This document shows positions 36,722 through 46,743 of a stretch of 64,000 nt of DNA, piece after piece (the first letter of the stretch is position 1; each line of letters begins with the position of its first letter). The translations under genes were made by a program, and so were the position numbers. A model generated the notes under the pieces. The model had not been told where the DNA came from and made no database searches. It saw only the letters and a program-made list of their open reading frames with translations. The DNA is from Pseudomonadota bacterium (GTDB lineage Bacteria > Pseudomonadota > Gammaproteobacteria > Acidiferrobacterales > Acidiferrobacteraceae), in assembly GCA_021841585.1 (NCBI GenBank), contig JAKBUS010000004.1, positions 1-64,000 of the forward strand, given 5' to 3'.

Positions 36722-36798
36722 CGGGGTGTAGCTCAGCCTGGTAGAGCACTAGCTTCGGGAGCTAGGGGCCGGAGGTTCGAATCCTCTCACCCCGACCA
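36722..36798 (+). tRNA. tRNA-Pro (anticodon CGG)
   Basis: The gene begins CGGGGTG and ends CACCCCG followed by an encoded ACCA. The anticodon arm is CTAGC-TTCGGGA-GCTAG, giving anticodon CGG for proline codon CCG; the T arm has GGTTCGAATCC. All stems pair. Confidence 0.96.
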
Positions 36799-36818
36799 AT
36801 TTAGAGAGCGTCGCCTTC

Positions 36819-37067
36819 GTGAAGCTCCTGGTCGATATTCTTGTCATATGGGCCGCCTGGTGGTTCATCCGCCGCGCACTGCGTCCACAACGCCCATTCC
36901 ATGCCCCACCACGGCCTACGCCGCTACGCCGCCGCGTACGCACCGCAGGCGACATGGTGGCCTGTGCCCACTGCGGTCTCTATGTCCCGCGCTCGGAGGC
37001 CGTCCCCGGGGCCCATGACGCGCTATTTTGCTGCCCGGAGCACCGCGACGCCGCGCACCACGGCTGA
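36819..37067 (+). CDS. PP0621-family small membrane-associated protein
   Basis: An 82-residue protein starting at GTG. One N-terminal hydrophobic helix (KLLVDILVIWAAWWFIRRAL) is followed by a proline- and arginine-rich linker and a C-terminal domain with MVACAHCGLYVPRSEA and FCCPEHRDAAH, a CxxC plus CC/H pattern that looks like a small metal-binding module. This layout matches the PP0621 family often found just before pilS. Function is unknown. Confidence 0.75.
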   Translation: MKLLVDILVIWAAWWFIRRALRPQRPFHAPPRPTPLRRRVRTAGDMVACAHCGLYVPRSEAVPGAHDALFCCPEHRDAAHHG

Positions 37068-37107
37068 GCCTTTGCCTTAACCGCGAAACTGTGCTAATTC
37101 AAGGCGT

Positions 37108-38763
37108 ATGAGTGCTACCCATCATACCCTGGATCTGGCTGCAGACGGCGCCGAGACGCCGCTGTTCGTGCGTGAGCAGAATTGGCTGTTGTTGAGCTAC
37201 TTCAATATCTACCGCCTAGCACTGGCACTGCTCGCGTGCATCGCCGGGTTTTGGGCGGGATCGCTTTCACCCTTTGCCAGCACCGACCCACAACTCTTTC
37301 TCGTGGTTGCCCTGCTCTACGCCACCGTCTACCTCGTGGCCATCGACACCACGCGCCGGCGGCTGGGCGACTTCGAGACCCAGGCGGCGGTCTTGGCCTT
37401 CTGCGACGTGGTGGCATTGATCTTGCTCATGCACGCAAGCGGGGGGCTCGCAAGCGGCACAGGCATCCTGCTTTTGGTGTCGACCGCCGGCACGAGCTTC
37501 CTGCTGAATCGGCGCATGACCATATTCTTTGCCTCGCTCACTACCATCGGCATCCTGCTGGAGAGCGCCTGGCCCTACCTCACTGGCTTGCGGAACGGAC
37601 TGCCGACCAGCTACTCACAGGTCGGCCTTTTTGGTCTCGTGTTGTTTGCCACCGCAAGCCTCGCGCACCTGGTCGCCGACCGGCTACGCCTCACCGAGGC
37701 CCTGGCCGAGCGCCAGGAGCTGGATATAAGGCACCTTGGGCGCCTCAATGAACAGATCGTGCAGCACCTGCAGTCGGGGGTCTTGGTGGTGGCCCCCACC
37801 GGCCACATCCGGCTGGCCAACAAGACCGCCCAGACCTATCTGGGGCTTGCCGCGCCGGACACCCAGCCCCTGCTCCTCCAGACCGTCGCCCCGGCGCTCT
37901 TCGAGCAATGGGTGGCGCAGCGCAATGACGCCTCCGGGGGGCGCCGGCTGTTCGTGGCGGCCACCGGTTACACGCTGCTGCCGCGATTCAAAATCCTCGG
38001 GCGCGACGCCAATGCCGCAACCCTTGTGTTCCTGGAAGACACCGCCATCCTGAAGCAACAGGCACAGCAGCTGAAGATGGCGGGCCTGGCGCGACTCACC
38101 GCCGGCATCGCCCATGAGATCCGCAACCCGCTCGGCGCCATCACCCATGCCGCGCAATTGCTGACCGAAACCCCGGACATAGGCGCCGAACCGCGCAGCC
38201 TCGCCGCCATCATCGACGACCAGGGGCGACGCATGAACACCATCGTCGAGAACGTCCTGCAACTCGGCCGGCGCGACCGCACCAATGCCACCCGCTTTCT
38301 GCTGTCGACCTGGCTCACGCAGACCCTGCCGGCGGTGGCGACCGCCCTCAATGTCCCAGCCAAGGCCCTGAACCTCGTGATTGAGCAACCGCAAACGGTG
38401 TGCTTCGATACCGATCACCTTTTTCAGATCGTAAACAATCTCTGCCACAACTCGCTCAAGCACAGCGCGCCCTATCACGATGTCGCGATCGTTAAGCTCC
38501 TGATCAGCGTCGACGGCGAAGGCCATAGCGTCCTCGATGTCATCGACTGGGGCGAGGGCATCAAGGGTGCCATCGCCGATCGCATATTCGACCCGTTCTT
38601 CACCACCACCGCGCGCGGCACCGGCCTTGGCCTCTATATCGCCCGGGAGCTTGCCGAGGCCAACGGCGCGCGCCTGGATCACCGGCCGACGCCCGTGGGT
38701 TGCCAGTTCCGCCTGACCTTCGGCCGGCTCACCGACTGCACGGATGCAACTCTGGCGTCATGA
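37108..38763 (+). CDS. pilS: type IV pilus sensor histidine kinase PilS
   Basis: A 551-residue inner-membrane kinase. The first 200 residues hold six hydrophobic helices, as in Pseudomonas PilS, which senses pilin in the membrane. A PAS region follows (VVAPTGHIRLANKTAQTYLGL), then HisKA with GIAHEIRNPLGAI holding the phosphorylated histidine, and the ATPase domain with NNLCHNSLKHS, DWGEGI and GTGLGLYIARELA. It overlaps pilR as ATGA, so the pair is translated together and controls pilin genes through sigma-54. The cognate minor pilin operon converges on it from the other side. Confidence 0.93.
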   Translation: MSATHHTLDLAADGAETPLFVREQNWLLLSYFNIYRLALALLACIAGFWAGSLSPFASTDPQLFLVVALLYATVYLVAIDTTRRRLGDFETQAAVLAFCDVVALILLMHASGGLASGTGILLLVSTAGTSFLLNRRMTIFFASLTTIGILLESAWPYLTGLRNGLPTSYSQVGLFGLVLFATASLAHLVADRLRLTEALAERQELDIRHLGRLNEQIVQHLQSGVLVVAPTGHIRLANKTAQTYLGLAAPDTQPLLLQTVAPALFEQWVAQRNDASGGRRLFVAATGYTLLPRFKILGRDANAATLVFLEDTAILKQQAQQLKMAGLARLTAGIAHEIRNPLGAITHAAQLLTETPDIGAEPRSLAAIIDDQGRRMNTIVENVLQLGRRDRTNATRFLLSTWLTQTLPAVATALNVPAKALNLVIEQPQTVCFDTDHLFQIVNNLCHNSLKHSAPYHDVAIVKLLISVDGEGHSVLDVIDWGEGIKGAIADRIFDPFFTTTARGTGLGLYIARELAEANGARLDHRPTPVGCQFRLTFGRLTDCTDATLAS

Positions 38764-40124
38764 TCATCCCCCAAGTCCTGATCATCGATGACGAAGCCGA
38801 TATCCGCGCGCTGCTCGAACTCACGCTCGGACGCATGAACATCGAGACCCGCTCGGCCGGCGACGTGGCCTCCGCCTTCGCGCTGCTCGAGGAGTACCGG
38901 TTCGACCTGTGCCTCACGGACATGCGTCTGCCCGACGGTGACGGCCTGGCCATCGTCCGCCACATCGAGGAGCACTATCGCGGGCTGCCGGTGGCGGTCA
39001 TCACCGCCCACGGGAGCATGGAGACGGCCATCGCGGCATTGAAGGGCGGGGCCTTCGACTTTGTGTGTAAACCGCTCAACATCAATGAGTTGCGCGCGCT
39101 CGTACGCAGCGCCCTGAACGTCTCGAAACAGGCGCCGAGCGATGGCGCAAGCGCCGCCGCCAAGCTACTCGGTGATTCCCACGCCATGCGCGAGGTCCGC
39201 GCCCTGATCGAGCGCTTGGCACGCGGACAGGCGCCAGTATACATCTCCGGCGAGTCGGGCACCGGCAAGGAGCTCGCCGCGCGCCTCATCCACGATCTCG
39301 GACCACGCGCAGGCGGCCCGTTCGTGGCCGTCAACTGCGGGGCGATACCCGAGCAACTGATGGAAAGCGAGTTCTTCGGCCACAAGAAGGGCAGCTTCAC
39401 CGGCGCCTTCAGCGATAAAGACGGTCTTTTCAAGACGGCCAGTGGGGGCACCTTGTTCCTAGACGAGGTCGGTGATCTGCCGGTACCCATGCAGGTGAAA
39501 CTATTGCGCGCCATCCAGGAGAAGGCGGTGCGCCCGGTCGGCAGCCAACAGGAGGTGGCGGTGGACGTGCGCATCCTGTCGGCGACCCACAAAAACCTCC
39601 ACGAGCTGGTGCGCACCGGCGCGTTCCGCCAGGACCTCTACTACCGCCTGAACGTCATCGAACTCGTGATCCCGCCGCTGCGCGAACGCGCCGAGGACAT
39701 CCCGACACTCGCCGCGCACCTCGCCGCCAAACTGAGCATGGGTCGTCCCTTGCCGCTTACCCCCGCGGCGCTCGCGACACTAAAGAGATACCCCTTCCCC
39801 GGCAACGTCCGCGAACTCGAGAACATCATGGAGCGCGCGCTGACTCTGTGCGAGAGCGGCGAAATCGACGTGGCGGACCTCCGTCTGCCCGGGCATGACG
39901 CCCCGGGACTCACCGACAGGCTTGCCGAACCCGAGACCTCGCCACTTGAAACCGCCGACTATACGGGCGAACGCTCGCTCGATGAGCACCTGGCGCAGGT
40001 CGAGCGCGCGGCCATCGAAAAGGCCCTGCGCGACACCAACCAGAACAAGACCGCCGCCGCCCGCGAGCTCGGCATTACCTTCCGCGCCCTGCGCTATAAG
40101 CTCGAAAAGCTCGGCATCGAATAG
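38760..40124 (+). CDS. pilR: sigma-54-dependent response regulator PilR
   Basis: A 454-residue NtrC-type activator. The receiver domain shows VLIIDDEADI and the phosphorylation site DMRLPDGDG, the AAA+ domain has GESGTGKELAARLIH, KGSFTGAF (the GAFTGA-type sigma-54 contact loop) and GGTLFLDEVGDLP, and the C-terminal Fis-type helix-turn-helix contains NKTAAARELGITFRALRYKLEKLGI. ATG 38760 overlaps pilS. In this pathway PilR activates pilin transcription from a sigma-54 promoter; no pilA gene is in this window. Confidence 0.94.
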   Translation: MIIPQVLIIDDEADIRALLELTLGRMNIETRSAGDVASAFALLEEYRFDLCLTDMRLPDGDGLAIVRHIEEHYRGLPVAVITAHGSMETAIAALKGGAFDFVCKPLNINELRALVRSALNVSKQAPSDGASAAAKLLGDSHAMREVRALIERLARGQAPVYISGESGTGKELAARLIHDLGPRAGGPFVAVNCGAIPEQLMESEFFGHKKGSFTGAFSDKDGLFKTASGGTLFLDEVGDLPVPMQVKLLRAIQEKAVRPVGSQQEVAVDVRILSATHKNLHELVRTGAFRQDLYYRLNVIELVIPPLRERAEDIPTLAAHLAAKLSMGRPLPLTPAALATLKRYPFPGNVRELENIMERALTLCESGEIDVADLRLPGHDAPGLTDRLAEPETSPLETADYTGERSLDEHLAQVERAAIEKALRDTNQNKTAAARELGITFRALRYKLEKLGIE

Positions 40125-40194
40125 CCAAAAACCCCACCCCCTGACATCTTGCGCGCCCGCGCCCTGACCCGCCGCCGTATGCAGGGGCCATCCC

Positions 40195-43100
40195 CTACAA
40201 CAATTGCCGCCAGCCGGCCGGCCCCTCGACCGGCGGACCCGCTGTCTTATCCGCGGCCGGAAGGGCCGGTGGGCCACCACCGTTAGGGCCCGTGCCCGTG
40301 CCCGTGCCCGTGCCTGCACCCGTGCCCGGCAATGAAGGTGGCGCCCCCATGGAGGACGCCACCTGGATACGCATCTGGCCATCAAAGATGGCGAGCGAAG
40401 GAGTATAGGCGGTCCCATCGCCCACGAGGATCGGCCCAGTAATGAAATTGCCCTGCGCATTCTGATAGGTGTTGTCGGGGAATGCGCCGGCCCCTAACTG
40501 GTAAAGATAGAGATAGGCCGTGGGCGCCGCACAGGCGTTTGTCGAGGTACTGGCCGGCGGCACGGTGACTGGCAGCATCACCGCGCCATTTACGATGAGC
40601 GCGCTGCTTGTGATCGCCGAACCCGTCGGCAAGGCGGCAATCGCCGGATCAGGGACATAAGTCCCCGTGGTCGCATCCCATAAGTCACCACCGGCACTTG
40701 GACTTGCGCTCACCATGGTCGTCCACAGGGGTTGCCAACCTGACGAGCCGTTTTCGAGCAGCGTCAGGCGAGTTGCCGACTGCAGCCGCAGGTACTCGAT
40801 GCCATTATAGATCGCCCCACCGATGGCCGTCAGCGATGACGCGCCGCCCGAGCTCGTCGCCGAAGTCCCGAAATTCGCCGCCACCGCCGAGTTGCTCGAG
40901 GTGTCATTCAGGGCCGTCCATGTACCGCTCGACGCGAAGTTCGAAAGGGCCCCGTTGGTCGTGAAGGCCGGGGCCTCCCATACATTGGACGAGCCATCAC
41001 CCACGAACATGTTGCCATTAAAGTCGATATAGGGCTGGGTGCTGGCCATGAACGGCAACGTATAGCTCGTGCTTGCGCCCGTGCCGACGTCGGTCACCAC
41101 CAAACTGCTCGTCACCGTGGTCCCGCTCGTGACCGTAAGCACGGTTGCCAGATAGGCCGTCCCCGAGGATGGTGTTGGCCGAAACACAATTGGCGTGGTA
41201 CCGGGATTGGGCTCGGTCGCGTTCGCGGTGTCGACCTCCCAGGCCTCGCTATTCAAAGTCGCAGCCGTCGTCGTAGTAGAGGCGGTGTTGGGCGGCGCAT
41301 CGGTCAACTGCAGACCATACTGGACCATCCCCTGCCCGGCCACTCCGACGATATAGGTCCACCAGTTGCCATTGGCATCCTGGGCGTCGACCGCGCGCAC
41401 CCCACCCCCCATGTTGGAGTTCTGCCAGAAGGTCGAGTAATCCTGCAGGTACTGCAGCATGATCCGCGGGATCCATCCCCACACCAGGGCGCCAGTATTG
41501 GCGTCAGCTGCGTACACGAAGCCGTCGTTGTCGCCGAACAGGACGATCGGCTCGCGTCCCTGCTCGTTCTGCGCATAGGCCTCGTAGCTTGGGTCGCTCA
41601 AGAGGCCGCCGTTGCTAGGCGGCCCGACATATACCGGCGGCATCGAGGCCGTCATGCCCCAATACCAGGAACTGGCGCGCCCACCCAGATAGGCGCCACT
41701 ATTGTAGGAAGGATCGATGGTGTAATTGATGATATCGCCGACTGTGAGGCCCGACGGCAAGGTACCGAACGCGCTGCTGTTCGCGGCATTATTGAGGCTC
41801 GTGAGTGCCGCGATCGGTCCTATGGTGGCCGGCGCGACCGGCGCGCCCGTTGAGTAAAGGTCGGTCGACCGCAAAGTACTGTTCTGGGAAGTCGTGGCCG
41901 TATTCCCGAGCTGTCCCTCGATGTCCCAGGACGGGGTCGTGCTGACGTTGCCGTTCGCTTGGACCGGAAACGCGACCAAGTCCCCCTCACCGAGACTCGG
42001 GGTGCTCGTCACAGTGTATTGCAGAGAATTCACCCCAAGGCTTACGTTCGAGCCGCCGTTGGCCGCAAACACCTGGGACTCGATGCTATTTAGGATGGCT
42101 GCGAAGGCCTGCTGAAACTGCGCCGGACTCTGGGCACTGTAGGGCAGCACGGGCTGGCTCGCGGTCCCCCCTTGGCCGGCGGTCGCCAATTGTTCGAGGA
42201 CGCTATAACCGGCCTGCGCCTCGGCGGAACACGACGAATTGGCCGAGGGCGGGCAATTGATGTTGGGGCCAATACCGAGAACATAAGTGTGGATGCTACC
42301 GACCCCGCCAGCACTATTGTTGTAAAGATTTTTGACGGCGGTAATCGCCTCATTGACGGCATTGTCGTTCGACTGTGACTCCTTATAAGTGCTGGCCGCG
42401 GCACTCCCAAGGGGCGGATAGACATGCCCCTGCAATCCCATGGTCGGCTGCCCATCAGTGATCAGGATCACGTATTTGGGGGCACACGCCGGCTGTGGCC
42501 CGCTAGCGCCGGTAAAATATTCGAGCGCGCTCTGCAAGGCGCCGGCCATCGGAGCATATTCGGAATCAGCGACAATGCTCGTCCCCGCTGGAAACTGCTC
42601 GGGCATCAAATCGGTATTAAACTGGCTCAATACGGAACTGAACGACCCCACCGAGATCAGCAGGTTGCCCTGCCCCATCTGCGTGACGCCCGTATAACCG
42701 GCATAGGGGGTGGTGGTCGCTGCAATGTCCTCATTGGTCACCGGCGGGGCGTCATAGGCCTCGCCACGCTCCCCATACCAGACCTCGCCGCTATAAGGTG
42801 CGTAGCCGGCACTGGTGGGCGCGGTCTCGAAGACCCCTCCGGTCGAGCGCAAATACTTTTCCCACAAAGGGCTACGGTTGACGATCTGATCCTCGTATTG
42901 AGTGAGCGTATAGTTCGGCGGATAGGGCTTTGGACCATCGTAGGTCAGGATATTGGCGGCGTGACCGGGAGCGGCATACAAAACGTCATTGATCTGCGGA
43001 TCATCGGAGGTGGCGTTGATGTAGAGATACTCGCTGCTCGCAAGGGCCGTGCCCATGACCTTCTCGATGCTCGTGCAGGCGCTGGACGCCACGCCATCGC

Positions 43101-43758
43101 AGGGGTTGTAGGCCGCTACCGGGTCGGCGGCCAACGGCGAGGTTAGGGTATTGCCATAACCGAAGGCACCATACCGCGTGACCGCCCCGCTGCTATTTAG
43201 GGTGTTGTTGTTGCTCATGTAATACACCCAGGTGTCATAGAGGCTCGGTGCTTTGGCCGTCGCGTAGTCCATCAGGCCGACCTGGAAGGCGTTGCTATTC
43301 GAGGGGTTGTTGAACTCCGAAAGCAGGCTTTGCTCGGCGATATTGATCATCGACTCCGAATTATCCTGCAGGACGCCACCGACCTTGACCGTATAGGGCG
43401 CCGAACCGGATGGACAGGTATCGCCGTTGCTTGCGTTGCCACTCGCGCGCGGACTATAGCCGCTTGCGACCGAATAACACACGGGGGATGGCCAAGCGAG
43501 CGGCGGGACGGCAGTCGGCGCGAGCGGCCCGGCATTGGCCGCAACCGTCCCCGACCCGGACATGATGGCCCCCTGGAGGTCGCCGGCCATGCCCTGGGAA
43601 TTGTCGAGGATGATCAATATCTGCGGCTCCTGACCTGCCGTCAGGATCTGTGCATCGACAGTGCCCGCGCTCATTCCCGCCACGCACCCAAGCCACGCAA
43701 GCGTAATCGCCCATGCCCGCATGCGTCCCCGCCTCATGAAGCCTCCCCGGTCATCCAT
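40195..43758 (-). CDS. pilY1: type IV pilus tip adhesin/assembly factor PilY1
   Basis: A 1187-residue secreted protein with an N-terminal signal peptide (MRAWAITLAWLGCVAGMSAGTVDA). The first part holds a von Willebrand A-like region with ILIILDNSQGMAGDL, a degenerate MIDAS motif. The C-terminal half is the PilC/PilY1 beta-propeller: LFGDNDGFVYAADANTGALVWGWIP, VVGVAGQGM and the closing GWRQL. Calcium-binding loops look partly degenerate (DFNGN). A run of Gly-Thr repeats lies near the C-terminus. GGAGGGTG precedes ATG 43758. PilY1 is exposed at the pilus tip and helps adhesion and mechanosensing. It ends the fimT-pilV-pilW-pilX-pilY1 run and converges on pilR. Confidence 0.9.
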   Translation of the reverse strand: MDDRGGFMRRGRMRAWAITLAWLGCVAGMSAGTVDAQILTAGQEPQILIILDNSQGMAGDLQGAIMSGSGTVAANAGPLAPTAVPPLAWPSPVCYSVASGYSPRASGNASNGDTCPSGSAPYTVKVGGVLQDNSESMINIAEQSLLSEFNNPSNSNAFQVGLMDYATAKAPSLYDTWVYYMSNNNTLNSSGAVTRYGAFGYGNTLTSPLAADPVAAYNPCDGVASSACTSIEKVMGTALASSEYLYINATSDDPQINDVLYAAPGHAANILTYDGPKPYPPNYTLTQYEDQIVNRSPLWEKYLRSTGGVFETAPTSAGYAPYSGEVWYGERGEAYDAPPVTNEDIAATTTPYAGYTGVTQMGQGNLLISVGSFSSVLSQFNTDLMPEQFPAGTSIVADSEYAPMAGALQSALEYFTGASGPQPACAPKYVILITDGQPTMGLQGHVYPPLGSAAASTYKESQSNDNAVNEAITAVKNLYNNSAGGVGSIHTYVLGIGPNINCPPSANSSCSAEAQAGYSVLEQLATAGQGGTASQPVLPYSAQSPAQFQQAFAAILNSIESQVFAANGGSNVSLGVNSLQYTVTSTPSLGEGDLVAFPVQANGNVSTTPSWDIEGQLGNTATTSQNSTLRSTDLYSTGAPVAPATIGPIAALTSLNNAANSSAFGTLPSGLTVGDIINYTIDPSYNSGAYLGGRASSWYWGMTASMPPVYVGPPSNGGLLSDPSYEAYAQNEQGREPIVLFGDNDGFVYAADANTGALVWGWIPRIMLQYLQDYSTFWQNSNMGGGVRAVDAQDANGNWWTYIVGVAGQGMVQYGLQLTDAPPNTASTTTTAATLNSEAWEVDTANATEPNPGTTPIVFRPTPSSGTAYLATVLTVTSGTTVTSSLVVTDVGTGASTSYTLPFMASTQPYIDFNGNMFVGDGSSNVWEAPAFTTNGALSNFASSGTWTALNDTSSNSAVAANFGTSATSSGGASSLTAIGGAIYNGIEYLRLQSATRLTLLENGSSGWQPLWTTMVSASPSAGGDLWDATTGTYVPDPAIAALPTGSAITSSALIVNGAVMLPVTVPPASTSTNACAAPTAYLYLYQLGAGAFPDNTYQNAQGNFITGPILVGDGTAYTPSLAIFDGQMRIQVASSMGAPPSLPGTGAGTGTGTGTGPNGGGPPALPAADKTAGPPVEGPAGWRQLL

Positions 43759-43759
43759 A

Positions 43760-44428
43760 TCACCCTCCCTCCTTGCGGATCCCGGCCTCGATCAATACAC
43801 CATTTTCGATGGTGGTTGTGCCTGGGCGATCACGAAAGACGTAGACATAGGCGTCATAGACGCGATACGGCGTGGCCGGCGAACCGCTCTCGTAGCCATT
43901 TAGGGTCTGCTGGGCCAACCCGGTCGGTTCAACCACGTATTCCACGGTGAAATTCTGGCCCGCGAACGGCACGCCCGAGCTGCTGCCGTTCCAGTTCGTC
44001 ACCACCCCGCAGGTCTTGTTCGCGCAGCCTTGCCAGAAGGCATTCGTGTACGGGGTGATATAGACCCCTGGAGGATTAGGGGTAGTCGAGGTACTGGTGG
44101 TTGGCGGGATCGGTTGAATAATCGCCGCCCCGGACCCGTTCGCGGCCACCGTGGGCGGCGGATTGTACCACCACGGATAGGGCGACATATTCAAGACCTC
44201 GGGATAGTTGGGCAAACTCTGCAGGGCCTGGCTTGCGGCCGCGAGTCCGACATCGCTTGCCTGCACCTGGGCGGCATGCACGGCGGCATTTGAGGACACG
44301 TCGTTGTCAAAGCCGGCAAAATCCATGAGACCGAGCCCTATGAATGTCAGCGTCAGGATAACGAGTATCGACAACAGCAGCGTGACGCCAGCTTGACGCC
44401 TGTAAAAGTCGGGGATTCGACGGTTCAT
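43760..44428 (-). CDS. pilX: minor pilin assembly protein PilX
   Basis: About 222 residues with the PilX layout: an N-terminal hydrophobic helix QAGVTLLLSILVILTLTFIGLGLMDFAGFDNDVSSNAAVHAAQVQASDVG and a mixed periplasmic part. The GVTLLLSI region stands in place of the classic pilin GFTLIE, as in PilX and GspK-like proteins, which keep only a hydrophobic version. The start is uncertain between ATG 44428 and ATG 44443; neither has a strong ribosome site. It follows pilW by 2 bp and precedes pilY1 by a few bases. Confidence 0.85.
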   Translation of the reverse strand: MNRRIPDFYRRQAGVTLLLSILVILTLTFIGLGLMDFAGFDNDVSSNAAVHAAQVQASDVGLAAASQALQSLPNYPEVLNMSPYPWWYNPPPTVAANGSGAAIIQPIPPTTSTSTTPNPPGVYITPYTNAFWQGCANKTCGVVTNWNGSSSGVPFAGQNFTVEYVVEPTGLAQQTLNGYESGSPATPYRVYDAYVYVFRDRPGTTTIENGVLIEAGIRKEGG

Positions 44429-44430
44429 GG

Positions 44431-45642
44431 CTACTGGGCCCATATGACGTTTCGTACCGGTATCACGGTCTTAAACACGTGATAAAGATAATGCGAGCAA
44501 TTGCCATCCAGACAGCCGGTGGTGTTATTGGCCGGCAGCGCCGTCGGGATCACGTACGAGACAACGCCGTTATTGTTATTGGGGGCGGTACTATTCTGGA
44601 AAAGCGTAATCCTATTTCCGGTGACGGTACCGGCGTGCGGCACCACGCGCGTGCTACGCACGAGCAGCACAACCTTCACCGCGTCGACATCACGCCCAGG
44701 CTGCGTGCCAGGGGCTCCCCACGAGGTCACGAAACCGCCCGTGCCGTAACCGAATTCGACCTGCATGTCCACGACGCCACGGGCGATGAGTTCGGACGGG
44801 GGCACGCTTGCGTTGTTGGTAAGCGCGGTATACTGCTGCATATACAAAGAGGGCACGCTGTTGTAATCGAAAGTGTTCGTGATCGGATTGAGTTTGTAGC
44901 CGACGTAGAAATTGTCGACGGCGAAACTGGCGTTGCCGAGGTCGACGAAGCCCGCGTTCAGCAATTGGGCGGTCGTCACACCGGGATCGACGGCGCTAAA
45001 GGCCTGCGGCAGGTTATAGGCGGACCCGCCTTTGCCGGAATTGAACACCACGGTCGCGGTGGCGGGGTTGGTGTTGGTGATCTGGCCGAGCACGCAACTT
45101 GCATTCGGCAGGGTCACGAGAAAGAGGTCGCTTTTATTCAAGAGCAGAGTGCTTGCCACCTTGATGCTCGGGGCGGTGAGACTCGGTACGCTGCTGATAT
45201 AGGTGACCGGCGCCGAACCGTAATTCCCGCCGCCGGTCACCGTCTGGAGTTCATAGCTACCCACCCCGGCATTGACCGGTGTGGCCGAGGGATCGTAAGG
45301 ATTCAAGGTCGCGGATACCGGACTTTGGGCACTTACCGGCGCAAGCGACAATAGGCCGCCGCCCGCCGACTGGAAATTGTTGGTGTAGATCTGGCTGCAG
45401 TTCGTTATGGGTAGGCCGTAGCCCGCCGATTCCACAGCCTCGGTGATCAGGGTCATGGCGGTGCGGGCCTGCTGCCAGGCATTGCCCTGCGCCTTCGTCT
45501 GCCGAAAGGCGTTCGATGTGCTGATGAAGCCCTGGTAGATGCCCACGGCGGCAAGCGCCGAGACGACGAGCGCCACCATCATCTCGATCAGGGTAAAACC
45601 CGCAACTCGCGGCCTAGTAGCCGACCACCGTCTCGACAACAT
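44431..45642 (-). CDS. pilW: minor pilin PilW
   Basis: A 403-residue prepilin. The leader MLSRRWSATRPRVA is followed by G-FTLIEMMVALVVSALAAVGIYQGF, so prepilin peptidase should cut after the glycine. The large C-terminal part is rich in small polar residues, as is common in PilW. It is larger than pseudopilins such as GspJ and is encoded in the typical order before pilX and pilY1. The start overlaps the pilV end by 29 bp. Confidence 0.9.
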   Translation of the reverse strand: MLSRRWSATRPRVAGFTLIEMMVALVVSALAAVGIYQGFISTSNAFRQTKAQGNAWQQARTAMTLITEAVESAGYGLPITNCSQIYTNNFQSAGGGLLSLAPVSAQSPVSATLNPYDPSATPVNAGVGSYELQTVTGGGNYGSAPVTYISSVPSLTAPSIKVASTLLLNKSDLFLVTLPNASCVLGQITNTNPATATVVFNSGKGGSAYNLPQAFSAVDPGVTTAQLLNAGFVDLGNASFAVDNFYVGYKLNPITNTFDYNSVPSLYMQQYTALTNNASVPPSELIARGVVDMQVEFGYGTGGFVTSWGAPGTQPGRDVDAVKVVLLVRSTRVVPHAGTVTGNRITLFQNSTAPNNNNGVVSYVIPTALPANNTTGCLDGNCSHYLYHVFKTVIPVRNVIWAQ

Positions 45643-46090
45643 AGCTCTTGCGGCCTCCGTCCCAGGTGATCGTTACCTGCGCATTGCAGGGACACAATCC
45701 TACCGATACCCCGGCTTCTGGGGTGATCGTAATCTGCCCGTAGCCCCCATGTATTGCGCCGGATCCCGGAAGATACTGGAGTGATTGCATCCATGTGCTT
45801 ATGTTTTGCCCGGCCACGGTCGATGCGGGCGGCGCGCCGTTCTTGGTATTGACGTTGTTGTACTGATAAATCCCGGGACCAGCGGCGCGCATCATGCCTA
45901 TGATCTCCTGCGCGGCGACATAGGCCTGCGTCAGGCTCTGGCTTGTACGCGACAGCCCCACGCCGTTTAGCATCATATAGACGATGCCCATCATGCCGAT
46001 CGCAAACACCGCGAGCGCGATCATGTTTTCAATCAACGTGAATCCCGCGGCACCGCTGCCACTCGCCTGCGAGCGCCCGCCATGGTTCAT
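45614..46090 (-). CDS. pilV: minor pilin PilV
   Basis: A 158-residue prepilin. The type IV pilin motif AGFTLIENMIALAVFAIGMMGIVYMM comes after a short glycine- and serine-rich leader, and the mature part contains QAYVAAQEIIGMMRAAGP, a pattern seen in PilV. I chose ATG 46090 because it overlaps the fimT stop as ATGA. It sits second in the minor pilin operon. Confidence 0.88.
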   Translation of the reverse strand: MNHGGRSQASGSGAAGFTLIENMIALAVFAIGMMGIVYMMLNGVGLSRTSQSLTQAYVAAQEIIGMMRAAGPGIYQYNNVNTKNGAPPASTVAGQNISTWMQSLQYLPGSGAIHGGYGQITITPEAGVSVGLCPCNAQVTITWDGGRKSYVVETVVGY

Positions 46091-46743
46091 TGATTCGCGC
46101 ATGTCGGCACCGGGTTCTGGGCGCCGAGTGGCGCCATGACGCAAGAACGCAGCTCGCCGGCCCCGTAATACTTCACGAGCCAAGTGGCGAATTTGCTGGT
46201 ATCGCTTGTCGCCGTAAACGACAGGTAACTATCCGTGATCGCCGGGGGCCCTCCGCCCGCGGGAGGGGCGAAGATGGTGCCGTTAGGCATAAGCGTCAAC
46301 GGGAACGTCGCCGTGGCGCCGGCCGAGCAGGAGATGCCTGGATAACGCGTCGTGAAAATCCCGGCAGGCATGGCCGGCGCGCCTTGTATCGCGCTATTCA
46401 TCGTCGGAAGCGTCATGGACCAGCTGCAGCCGCCAGCGCCCGTGGCGGTCACCGCCACATCGACTTCCTGATCGGTCCTCAGGGCATAGGCGCGCGCCCA
46501 CTGGACGTCCTGCTGGAAATGCCCGGCAGCCTCCTGAATGCGCGAATTCACGAGCCATGTCGACATGTCCGGGAGCGCCACGGCGGTGGCAATGGCGACG
46601 ATCGCGATGACCACCATGAGCTCCACGATCGTAAAGCCATGCGCTCGGCGGCGCCCGCCCCCCGACAGAAGAGTGCCAGGCTTATTCTTCACGGGCTGCG
46701 CCCACCACGCGCAAACGGCCTTATGAGGGGGCTTGTCGCCCAT
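46087..46743 (-). CDS. fimT: minor pilin FimT/GspH-type
   Basis: About 218 residues. The prepilin motif HGFTIVELMVVIAIVAIATAVALPDMSTWLVNSRIQ is followed by a GspH/FimT-like C-terminal domain with RAYALRTDQEVDVAVT. It opens the minor pilin operon, where FimT or FimU is usually found. The start could be ATG 46743, ATG 46794 or a nearer GTG; the leader is longer than normal in any case. No classical promoter is obvious just upstream. Confidence 0.85.
   Translation of the reverse strand: MGDKPPHKAVCAWWAQPVKNKPGTLLSGGGRRRAHGFTIVELMVVIAIVAIATAVALPDMSTWLVNSRIQEAAGHFQQDVQWARAYALRTDQEVDVAVTATGAGGCSWSMTLPTMNSAIQGAPAMPAGIFTTRYPGISCSAGATATFPLTLMPNGTIFAPPAGGGPPAITDSYLSFTATSDTSKFATWLVKYYGAGELRSCVMAPLGAQNPVPTCANQ

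Noticed and set aside
40195-40330. Short GC-rich repeat near the pilY1 C-terminus, considered as a CRISPR-like or tandem repeat array
   Set aside because: The units are 6 bp and code for a Gly-Thr run inside the protein. No spacers or direct repeats of CRISPR size are present anywhere in the window.
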